A DNA stretch of 64,000 nucleotides, from positions 3,658,001-3,722,000 of the forward strand of contig NZ_CP012981.1 of NCBI RefSeq assembly GCF_001411495.1, in the 5' to 3' direction. The DNA comes from Burkholderia cepacia ATCC 25416 (GTDB taxonomy: Bacteria; Pseudomonadota; Gammaproteobacteria; Burkholderiales; Burkholderiaceae). Numbering within the stretch: position 1 is the stretch's first letter; each line of letters opens with the position of its first letter. Shown here in pieces: positions 57,698 through 64,000 of the stretch. The notes beneath the pieces were generated by a model that ran no database searches, was not told the DNA's origin, and saw only the letters and a program-made list of their open reading frames with translations. Position numbers and translations under genes: made by a program.

Positions 57698-58102
57698 TTA
57701 CTTGACGTTCACGGAGATCGTCGAGCTCATTTCGGGACCGTACGAGCGGTGCGCGCCGTCGCCAAACTGCAGCGTCAGCGTGTGCTGGCCGGGCGGCAGC
57801 CTGAGCTCGGTTTCGGTCTGCGCCTTGCCGAAGTGCAGCGAACGTTCGCCAGCGGGAATCACGTCGCCCTTCGGAATCGGCCGGCCGTCGATCAGCAGAT
57901 GATGATGGCCGGTATCCGGCGTCATGTCGCCGGCGGGCCGAAGCGCCATCCCTTCGAGCCCGAACTTCACGAGCACCGGATTCGACACCGTCGCGCCGTC
58001 TCTCGGCGCTTCGAAAAACACGCGCGCCTCGGCCCGCGCGACCGTCGACACGGCCATCGCCGCCACGCATACCGCACTCGCGATCCACTTTTTGTTCAGC
58101 AT
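57698..58102 (-). CDS. Exported DUF4399 protein
   Basis: 134 residues. Signal peptide (ends VARAEA, about residue 24), then a single DUF4399 domain: RVFFEAPRDGATVSNPVLVK, DTGHHHLLIDGRPIPKG and LPPGQHTLTLQFGDGAHRSY. The His-rich HHH segment suggests metal binding. Function unknown. TAAGGAGAAT lies before the ATG. Confidence 0.87.
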   Translation of the reverse strand: MLNKKWIASAVCVAAMAVSTVARAEARVFFEAPRDGATVSNPVLVKFGLEGMALRPAGDMTPDTGHHHLLIDGRPIPKGDVIPAGERSLHFGKAQTETELRLPPGQHTLTLQFGDGAHRSYGPEMSSTISVNVK

Positions 58103-58302
58103 CGCATTCTCCTTATGGTTGGACAGCCCGGGAAGCATACACCGCACGTACGGCATGCGTGTTCCGGTTGCGTTGTTCGCGATGCGTACGTTTAAAACGA
58201 CGTTGCGGAGCCGTTCGGCGAAATTCCGGTACCATTGCGCCTTTCGTCCGCCGGCCAGGCCGCGGACGGCATCACCGGATTTCCATTTTTACCGAGCGCC
58301 AC

Positions 58303-58485
58303 ATGAGCGAAGTCACCGAATACCAGAGCTGGGTCTGCCTGATTTGCGGGTGGGTCTACAACGAAGCGGAAGGGCTGCCCGACGAAGGCATCGCACCCGG
58401 CACCCGTTTCGCCGACATTCCCGCCGACTGGCGCTGCCCGCTGTGCGACGTGGGCAAGGAAGATTTTGTTGTCGTCGATTTCTGA
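58303..58485 (+). CDS. Rubredoxin
   Basis: 60 residues, one Fe(Cys)4 site: CLICGWVYNEAEGLPDEG and CPLCDVGKEDF. Small soluble electron carrier, here probably for an alkane or other oxygenase elsewhere in the genome. Single gene, oriented away from the DUF4399 gene. Confidence 0.96.
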   Translation: MSEVTEYQSWVCLICGWVYNEAEGLPDEGIAPGTRFADIPADWRCPLCDVGKEDFVVVDF

Positions 58486-58635
58486 TTCGACGATGTTCTG
58501 ATCGCGGCTGATTGCGCGATCGCGCGCGTCGGCGTGCATTCCACCCCGCCGACGCGCCGCGCGTTTGCTATACTCTGCGCGCTGTCCACACTGCCGTCCG
58601 GTTCGCGTTTTTTGTGCGAGCACCCGGACATGGCG

Positions 58636-58710
58636 CTCCCCGTAGTTCAATGGATAGAACAAGCGCCTCCTAAGCGCTAGATACAGGTTCGATTCCTGTC
58701 GGGGGGACCA
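58636..58710 (+). tRNA. tRNA-Arg (anticodon CCT)
   Basis: Cloverleaf with acceptor CTCCCCG/CGGGGGG, D arm GTTC/GAAC, anticodon stem AGCGC/GCGCT with loop CTCCTAA (anticodon CCT at 58669-58671), T arm ACAGG/CCTGT with TTCGATT, and encoded CCA. It reads AGG, a rare codon in this GC-rich genome. Confidence 0.95.
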
Positions 58711-58965
58711 GCCAAGCTCTCAGCCATCCCCCGGATTCACAAGAATCTCCCCGCTTCGCCCCCGTCTGGCGCCACTCTGCCTCCCAGCCGTACCCGAGAC
58801 TCTTGCGATTTTCGTTGGTATCAGCAGATACCAACCACACCTCTCACGGACGCGCAGTTATCGCGTCAGCTCGCTAACGCATCAACACTGGCCGCGCCCC
58901 AACTCGCCCTTTCCGCCCCACCGCCGGCGACGGGCGAGGCGCGACGATGTTGGACTGCCGCCAGC

Positions 58966-59301
58966 TTACTCGTCGAACGGCCCGGCTTCGAACGTAGCCA
59001 CTCCGTCGGCATACTCTCGCACCCATATATCGCGGTGATCCTCGCCGGAGCCCTTTACCGCGAACGACGCGTTCGGCAGGCATGAAGCCAACTTGTCGAA
59101 CAGCATGACGATCGCCATGCTGTTCAGAAAGAAGAGAGTTGACGTTGGTAGAGCCGAACCACATGCTTCGGTGAGGTTGGTCAATACGTCGTGGCTTAGC
59201 GAATATTCGTCAAGAAACCTCAAGAGTTCCTCACGGACACTGGCAACATTCAACGGCTCACCATCGAACGGATGAACCGAAACCTGAGTGTGAAAGCTCA
59301 T
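58966..59301 (-). CDS. Hypothetical protein between two tRNA genes
   Basis: 111 residues, not recognised. It opens MSFHTQVSVHPFDGEPLNVA, with helices (REELLRFLDEYSLSHDVLTN) and a hydrophobic middle (LFFLNSMAIVMLFDKLASCL). Codon use is less GC-biased than in neighbours and the surrounding 250-base flanks are empty, so it is probably a transferred gene. GGAG lies 13 bases before the ATG. The overall look of a small soluble acidic protein would fit an orphan immunity protein, but there is no sequence support for that. Confidence 0.55.
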   Translation of the reverse strand: MSFHTQVSVHPFDGEPLNVASVREELLRFLDEYSLSHDVLTNLTEACGSALPTSTLFFLNSMAIVMLFDKLASCLPNASFAVKGSGEDHRDIWVREYADGVATFEAGPFDE

Positions 59302-59541
59302 TCGAACCTACTCCATTATTTTTTTCATTCAAATACGGCTCTTCACGGTGTGCGGAGCGAATCGTGATTTTTGACGATCTACCGACCGTTGTCGATCGGC
59401 CAAGTTTGGCCTTTCGTGGGCAGCTCACCCTTCTGTGCGGCCTTCACGATGCGTGCCGAGCCTGCCGGTGAACCACGGCTTCCATTCGACACAAATCAAA
59501 GATCGTTTGACTCTCGGCATCAGCCCAAGTACACTTCGCGC

Positions 59542-59618
<77 letters not shown>

Positions 59619-59624
59619 ATACCG

Positions 59625-59656
59625 AAGCCCGCTTTGCGAAAGCAAGCGGGCTTTTT
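59625..59656 (+). terminator. Terminator of the initiator tRNA gene
   Basis: AAGCCCGCTT and AAGCGGGCTT form a perfect stem with a nine-base loop, followed by TTTTT, seven bases after the tRNA end. Confidence 0.93.
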
Positions 59657-59831
59657 GCTTTCCGCATGCACTGCTGCGTGCGCACCGCCTGGCCGGCATC
59701 GCCGACAAACTGCGGAACATTCAGCCGCCGGCACCACCTGCGACACACGATCGCATCTTGCCCGATCGCCGCAGCCTCACGTCAGACATTGCGTAGAATT
59801 CCGAACCTTCTTCAGCATCCGGACTTCCGTA

Positions 59832-60164
59832 ATGATTCGAACGATCGCGGCACTCGCCGCGCTTTCCGCGATTACCGGCACGGCGAACGCCGCCGACACT
59901 ATCACCGCGCCCGCGAAGCGGCGCTATGTCAGCCCCGGCATCGCCAACGTCGCGAACGCAGCGGCACCGCGCCCGGAAAAAACCTCCTCCGACTCACGCT
60001 GCCGTGAACTGGCTGCCGGCATCGACGCCGTGACGCACACCCCCGACCGCGGCCAGAAGGTCGTGCGCAGGATGGGCCCGGACGGCAAGCTGCGCAACGA
60101 ACTGCGCGCTTACGACAAGCGCGCCGATCTCGAAGCCGAGCATCAACGGCTCGGCTGCCGATAA
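59832..60164 (+). CDS. Small exported protein, function unknown
   Basis: 110 residues. Signal peptide (AALAALSAITGTANA, about residues 6-20), then a basic, low-complexity mature part with two cysteines (SRCREL near residue 57, LGCR at the end) that could form a disulfide. No known domain. It ends before a hairpin shared with the SDR gene. Confidence 0.7.
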   Translation: MIRTIAALAALSAITGTANAADTITAPAKRRYVSPGIANVANAAAPRPEKTSSDSRCRELAAGIDAVTHTPDRGQKVVRRMGPDGKLRNELRAYDKRADLEAEHQRLGCR

Positions 60165-60176
60165 CGAACGCAACGC

Positions 60177-60200
60177 CGCCCGGTCAACTCACACCGGGCG
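60177..60200. terminator. Hairpin between convergent genes
   Basis: CGCCCGGT and ACCGGGCG form a perfect eight-base stem with an eight-base loop, between the small exported protein and the SDR gene. There is no T-run on either side, so termination is only probable. Confidence 0.5.
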
Positions 60201-60216
60201 TCCCGCCATCACGCGA

Positions 60217-60957
60217 TCACGCGTTCGCGCCGCCGTCGATCGTCAACCCGGTCCCGTTGATCGACCGCCCTTCCGGCCCGACGACGAACGCGACGAGCGC
60301 CGCGACGTCGTCGGCCTTGCCGTACTGCGGGATCGCCATCCGCGAACGCTGCGCGCCGGCGTGTTCGCCGTCGGCCGGGTTCATGTCGGTATCCGTCGAC
60401 CCCGGATGCACGATGTTGACCGTGATGCCGCGCGGGCCCAGATCGCGCGCGAGCCCCTGAGTCCAGCCGATCAGCGCGGCCTTGCTCGCCGCATAGAGGC
60501 TCATCCCCGCATCGGGCACGCGCGTGGCGAGGCAACTGCCGGTCGACACGATGCGCCCGCCCTCGCCGAGATGCCGCGCCGCCGCCTGCGACGCGACGAT
60601 CACCGCGCGCACGTTCACGTTCAGCGTCGCGTCGATATCGTCGAGCGTGAGATCGTCCAGCCCGCCGGCCCGGAAAATCCCCGCGTTGTTGACGAGGATG
60701 TCGAGACCGCCGAACGCCTCCGCGGCACGATCCACTGCGTCGCGCACGGCCACCGGATCGGCGCTGTCGGCCTGGATCGCGACGGCGCGCCGGCCCAGCG
60801 CCTCGATGCCGGCAACGACGGCCTGCGCCCGCTCGGCCGATTTCTCGTAGGTAATCGCGACGTCCGCGCCGTCGGCCGCCAGCCGTTTCGCGATCGCCGC
60901 ACCGATGCCGCGGCTGCCGCCCGTGATGAGTGCACGCTTGCCCTGAAGTCGATTCAT
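60217..60957 (-). CDS. Short-chain dehydrogenase/reductase
   Basis: 246 residues, classical SDR. Cofactor loop TGGSRGIGAAIAKRL at about residues 13-27, structural NNAG in ILVNNAGIF, catalytic Ser in IVSTGSCLA and YAASKAALIGW (Tyr-x-x-x-Lys). It probably uses NADP(H), given the Arg in the cofactor loop. The substrate is unknown. It is divergent from a TetR gene, the likely regulator. Confidence 0.93.
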   Translation of the reverse strand: MNRLQGKRALITGGSRGIGAAIAKRLAADGADVAITYEKSAERAQAVVAGIEALGRRAVAIQADSADPVAVRDAVDRAAEAFGGLDILVNNAGIFRAGGLDDLTLDDIDATLNVNVRAVIVASQAAARHLGEGGRIVSTGSCLATRVPDAGMSLYAASKAALIGWTQGLARDLGPRGITVNIVHPGSTDTDMNPADGEHAGAQRSRMAIPQYGKADDVAALVAFVVGPEGRSINGTGLTIDGGANA

Positions 60958-60984
60958 GTCGGTTCCTTTCCTCATTTATGTAAC

Positions 60985-61050
60985 GACCGGCACAGAATGT
61001 GGCAAGTTGCGCGGCACAGTCAATTGATTTATTTTATCGATCGACACAGA
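60985..61050. promoter_or_regulatory. Possible operator: two near-identical elements between SDR and TetR genes
   Basis: GACCGGCACAGA (60985-60996) and GATCGACACAGA (61039-61050) match at 10 of 12 bases, same orientation, 54 bases apart, in the 115-base divergent gap. Each is preceded by TTAT a few bases upstream. They could be binding sites of the adjacent TetR protein. Confidence 0.35.
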
Positions 61051-61072
61051 TATCGACGAAGGAACGGACGCA

Positions 61073-61687
61073 ATGGCTGAACGGGGCCGACCGAGGAGCT
61101 TCGACAAGGAAGCGGCGCTGGAACGCGCGATGGAGGTGTTCTGGCGCCTCGGCTACGAGGGCGCGTCGATGACCGACCTGACGGCCGCGATGGGCATCGC
61201 ATCGCCGAGCCTGTATGCGGCGTTCGGCAGCAAGGAAGCATTGTTCCGGCAGGCGCTCGAGCACTACCGCGCAACGGAGGGAAAAGAAATCTGGGGGGGC
61301 GTCGAGGAGGCCGGCAGCGCACACGACGCCGTGCGGAACTACCTGATGGATACCGCACGCGTGTTCACGCGGCGGTCGAAGCCGGCTGGCTGCCTGGTCG
61401 TGCTGTCGGCGCTGCATCCGGCCGAGCGCTCCGATACGGTTCGGCAAACGCTGATCGCGATGCGCGAGGGCACGGTCGAGAGCCTGCGCGAACGCCTCAG
61501 GCAAGGTGTCGCGACCGGCGAGATCTCGGCGCACGCGAACCTCGACGCGATCGCGCGGTACTACGTAACCGTCCAGCAGGGGATGTCGATCCAGGCCCGC
61601 GATGGTGCGAGCCGTCGCGATCTCGAGGCCGTCGCGATGGCTGCGCTGGCCGCATGGCCAGCGCTCGTCGGTATGGGCGGCGCGTAG
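61073..61687 (+). CDS. TetR/AcrR-family regulator
   Basis: 204 residues. HTH at about 8-60: RSFDKEAALERAMEVFWRLG, YEGASMTDLTAAMGIASPSL, YAAFGSKEALF. The ligand domain carries VFTRRSKPAGCLVVLSALHP with a Cys that may be a redox or electrophile sensor, as in related regulators. It is divergent from the SDR gene, the likely target. Confidence 0.9.
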   Translation: MAERGRPRSFDKEAALERAMEVFWRLGYEGASMTDLTAAMGIASPSLYAAFGSKEALFRQALEHYRATEGKEIWGGVEEAGSAHDAVRNYLMDTARVFTRRSKPAGCLVVLSALHPAERSDTVRQTLIAMREGTVESLRERLRQGVATGEISAHANLDAIARYYVTVQQGMSIQARDGASRRDLEAVAMAALAAWPALVGMGGA

Positions 61688-61723
61688 CGGCAGGACTCCG
61701 CCGCGCACGGCCGCACCCGCGCG

Positions 61724-62224
61724 TTACTGCCTTTCAGCGTGCTGCACGTCCTTCGACGCATGCCACACGCGATAGCGCACCTCGAAACCGTCCGGCACAT
61801 AGACGACGAGCGGCAGGCGGCTGTTGTAGCGCAGCAGCTGGCCATCGCCGCGCACCTGCACGAACCGCTGCTGCGGCGCCTGGCCCGGGCACGCCATCAG
61901 CGTCGACGCCGGGCCCTTCACGTCGGTGAGCTGGTAGTACGTATAGCCCCAGCCCTTCACGTCCTCGGCGGTCAGCTCGCCGCCGAACCACTGCTGGTTG
62001 CAGTCGGTCTGCAACGTCTTGCCGATCATCAGTTCGACGCGCGCATCGCCTTCGTTCTCGAGCGCGGGCAGCGCGATCACGACGCGCTGCTGGCCGGCCG
62101 CTGCCTGCGGAAACATCTTGATCGACTCGGCCGGCACGGCGGGCGCCGATGCAGGCGCGGCCACGCAGGCGGCGGCAGTCGTCACGCACAAGGCGGCCAG
62201 CGCGGCCCGGATCGCGAATTTCAT
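61724..62224 (-). CDS. eco: Ecotin, periplasmic serine protease inhibitor
   Basis: 166 residues. Signal peptide (residues 1-22 or so), followed by the ecotin fold: AESIKMFPQAAAGQQRVVIA, LPALENEGDARVELMIGKTL, DCNQQWFGGEL, WGYTYYQLTDV. The reactive loop is ASTLMACPG, with Met at P1 as in E. coli and the disulfide Cys next to it. It protects the cell against host elastase and trypsin-like enzymes. Confidence 0.95.
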   Translation of the reverse strand: MKFAIRAALAALCVTTAAACVAAPASAPAVPAESIKMFPQAAAGQQRVVIALPALENEGDARVELMIGKTLQTDCNQQWFGGELTAEDVKGWGYTYYQLTDVKGPASTLMACPGQAPQQRFVQVRGDGQLLRYNSRLPLVVYVPDGFEVRYRVWHASKDVQHAERQ

Positions 62225-62367
62225 CGAGGTACTCCTGGAAAACAAATGAGCTCCGGATGCTAACACTTTCGTCGCATGACCTTACGGCGCTGTAATTTGA
62301 CGACACAATTGCAAACAGCTGGCAATCCCCTTGCGCGGTACTTATACGGGAACCAACGGAGAACATC

Positions 62368-62673
62368 ATGCTGAAGCTCATTGCTGCCGCCGGCGTCGCG
62401 ACCTTGCTGGCCGGCTGCGTCGTCGCCCCGGACGCCGGATACGGCTACGGCCAGCCCTACTATTCCGACCCGGGCTACGCCTACGCGCCGTCCCCCGTGT
62501 ACGGCACGGTCAACATCTGGGGCGGTGGCGGCGGACGCGACTGGGATCGCGGCCGGCGCGACTACCATCGCTGGGACGGCGATCGCGGCAACCGCGGCAA
62601 CGGCTGGGGGCACGGCGGCGGACGCCGAGGCGACTGGAACGATGGCGGCGGAGGCGGCGGCCATCGCCACTGA
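62368..62673 (+). CDS. Glycine-rich lipoprotein
   Basis: 101 residues. Signal peptide with lipobox LAGC (about residues 14-17), then Tyr/Pro-rich and Gly/Arg/Asp-rich low complexity (YGYGQPYYSDPG, then RGNRGNGWGHGGGRRG) ending GGGGGGHRH. Probably surface or periplasmic. Function unknown. GGAGAACATC before the ATG. Confidence 0.75.
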   Translation: MLKLIAAAGVATLLAGCVVAPDAGYGYGQPYYSDPGYAYAPSPVYGTVNIWGGGGGRDWDRGRRDYHRWDGDRGNRGNGWGHGGGRRGDWNDGGGGGGHRH

Positions 62674-62777
62674 CGCACAATTGCAACCGTTTGTATCCGC
62701 GCACGGCCCGCCGATGAGCGGTCGTGCCGGTCTTGCCGGTCGTGCGTTACGCAGACGAACGGACTCCCGCGCAAAAG

Positions 62778-62812
62778 ACAAAGGCCCTCGCACGAAGCGA
62801 GGGCCTTTTGTC
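62778..62812. terminator. Terminator between the Gly-rich lipoprotein and the next minus-strand gene
   Basis: AAAGGCCCTCGC and GCGAGGGCCTTTT form a perfect stem with an ACGAA loop; the flanks GACA/TGTC extend the pairing. Works for both convergent genes. Confidence 0.9.
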
Positions 62813-62888
62813 GTCCGGTGCGGCAAAGCGAACGTCGGCGACGCAGGTCGCCCGGCACCGACCGTTCACGCGTCACGCATCCGCTCGC

Positions 62889-63251
62889 TTACCACCCGGC
62901 CGGCTGCGCGTAGCCGCCCCGCACCGGCGCGCCGCACACGTACGCGCGCTGGTAGCGGTCGTAGCAATAGTTCGGGCCGTCGTCCTGATACTGCGCCTGC
63001 TGGTAGGTCGGATAGGCAGGCTGCTGGTACGCGGGTGCCTGGTAGTACGTCGGCGGCTGATAGGCCGGTGCCTGGTACACGGGCGCCTGATACGCGACGG
63101 GCGGATTCATCGCGGACGTCACGATCGCGCCCAGCACCGCGCCGCCGATCAATGCGCCGATGACAGCGCCGCCGTCGCGGCCATGCGCGGACGCCGGACC
63201 CGCCACGGCAAGCGAACCGGCGAGGACACACACTGCGGCAATTTTTTTCAT
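62889..63251 (-). CDS. Exported glycine-zipper-like protein with Tyr/Gln/Pro repeats
   Basis: 120 residues. Signal peptide (residues 1-22, ends GPASA), a glycine-zipper-like hydrophobic segment (GGAVIGALIGGAVLGAIVTS) and a low-complexity part with repeated YQAPAYQ/PAYQPP units, then a Cys pair (YCYDRYQRAYVC). It is probably an outer-membrane or cell-envelope protein. Function unknown. Confidence 0.75.
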   Translation of the reverse strand: MKKIAAVCVLAGSLAVAGPASAHGRDGGAVIGALIGGAVLGAIVTSAMNPPVAYQAPVYQAPAYQPPTYYQAPAYQQPAYPTYQQAQYQDDGPNYCYDRYQRAYVCGAPVRGGYAQPAGW

Positions 63252-63407
63252 GATGGGCTCCCACGCGAAGTGGTACTGGATGCGATGCATTGTGGCGGCA
63301 GGCGGCCGTAATAGATGCAGCAAGTGGTAACGCGCGATTACCGCTATCACGCACACCGAAACGCGGCGCCGCCATGCTAGGATTTTCGGCATACAGGAGA
63401 CGCCTTC

Positions 63408-63788
63408 ATGCAGCCCGAAACCGCCCGCCGTTTCGATACAGAATTCGCCCCGCGCATCGCACAGGCGATCGCCGCCTTCTTCGCCGATCACGTGCTGACC
63501 GACGTCGTCCCGTATGGCGGCCACGGGCATCCGACGCGCGTGCAGATCCGCAGCGCGCCGCACGAGCATGTCAGCGGCTTCGAGCATCCGCTGAATCTCG
63601 AACTGACCTGGGACACCGACGAAATCGAGCGGCTGATGGAGCCGGACGGCCCGCGGCACTTCGAGCACTACCTGGCCGCCCTCCCGAAAAAACTGGGCGC
63701 ATGGCAGGGCGCGCGCGACATCGATCTCCTGTCGCGCACGCAGGCCGACCCGCTCGTGCGGCTCGGCGGCCTCGACTTCGAAGGCTGA
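63408..63788 (+). CDS. DUF5594-like protein
   Basis: 126 residues, soluble. It begins MQPETARRFDTEFAPRIAQA and has VQIRSAPHEHVSGFEHPLNL and RLMEPDGPRHFEHYLAALPK. I recognise it as a Burkholderia-restricted conserved protein (DUF5594 by memory). Function unknown. Confidence 0.65.
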   Translation: MQPETARRFDTEFAPRIAQAIAAFFADHVLTDVVPYGGHGHPTRVQIRSAPHEHVSGFEHPLNLELTWDTDEIERLMEPDGPRHFEHYLAALPKKLGAWQGARDIDLLSRTQADPLVRLGGLDFEG

Positions 63789-63947
63789 GTGCCGACGTCG
63801 CGCCATGCGGCCCGGTGATACACTCGGCCGGCCACGCCCCGGTGCAGTTGCGCCGGCCGGGCCGCTCATCGCCGCCTCCACCCTTCCGCATGGTTGCGCA
63901 CGCAACCGGCAGCCGGGCGCGCGGACAACCACGCATCTGCTCCCGCC

Positions 63948-64000
63948 ATGAACGCCGATACCGGCCTGCCGCTTCCGCAACGCTACTGGGCGATCCTCTG
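63948..64000 (+). CDS. Start of a probable membrane transporter gene (3' end outside window)
   Basis: ATG at 63948, then MNADTGLPLPQRYWAIL running off the window end. A short polar start followed by PQRYWAIL is typical of MFS drug transporters, where the first helix begins. Too short for a firm call. Confidence 0.4.
   Translation, partial: MNADTGLPLPQRYWAIL

Overview
The window is a high-GC chromosome segment of a Burkholderia-type beta-proteobacterium, probably of the Burkholderia cepacia complex. The indications are very GC-rich third codon positions, a phaZ depolymerase with a cysteine nucleophile, a second-type FtsK with a huge Ala/Ser/Pro/Thr linker, an rnfB-nth pair, DUF1841 and DUF5594-like proteins, and MocR, EamA, RidA and PhzF genes. 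Species-level assignment is inference. Genes are dense, about one per kilobase, and most are core housekeeping or metabolic genes.

Layout. 0-12.4 kb: 3' part of gluQRS, rhlE (flanked by two different minisatellites), an MliC-like lysozyme inhibitor, a small lipoprotein, purT, a META-domain lipoprotein, a giant ftsK paralogue and a secreted lactonase-type beta-propeller. 12.6-20.4 kb: GH15 hydrolase, phaZ, a TetR regulator, rnfB-nth, an EamA exporter, DUF1841. 20.5-28.5 kb: two c-type cytochromes, a MoxR/VWA pair, benE, transaldolase, a VOC protein, and a DUF3311/MctP-like symporter pair. 28.7-29.6 kb: a spermidine-synthase-like protein.

29.7-35.5 kb is a lower-GC accessory island. It holds a frameshifted antitoxin-like gene, a small membrane-protein gene broken by two TGA codons, a patatin-like phospholipase with C-terminal membrane helices, a decayed copy of the 3' end of a DNA glycosylase gene, a two-gene module (TIR-domain protein plus an unrecognised partner, 4-base overlap), and a decayed IS481-family transposase. 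The intact glycosylase gene follows at 35.5 kb in the same orientation as the decayed copy, so the TIR module and the IS remnant lie between two direct copies of that gene's 3' end. This TIR/partner pair is the best candidate for an undescribed system, most likely anti-phage defence.

35.5-50.7 kb: a tightly overlapping htpG-ubiC-glycosylase chain (minus strand), a MocR-type regulator, then a plus-strand run of VOC protein, EamA exporter, PLP aminotransferase, RidA and PhzF; a GGDEF/EAL protein, a chromate transporter, a divergent PACE efflux pump/LysR pair and a CopD-like protein. 50.9-57.5 kb: parC, parE (with a DnaA-box-like palindrome upstream) and uup on the minus strand. 57.7-64 kb: a DUF4399 protein, rubredoxin, tRNA-Arg(CCT), an unrecognised gene, initiator tRNA-Met, small exported proteins, a divergent SDR/TetR pair, ecotin, a Gly-rich lipoprotein, a glycine-zipper-like protein, a DUF5594-like protein and the first codons of a probable transporter.

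Strong hairpin terminators separate several transcription units. Boundaries were read by eye; homology statements come from recognising families, not from searches.
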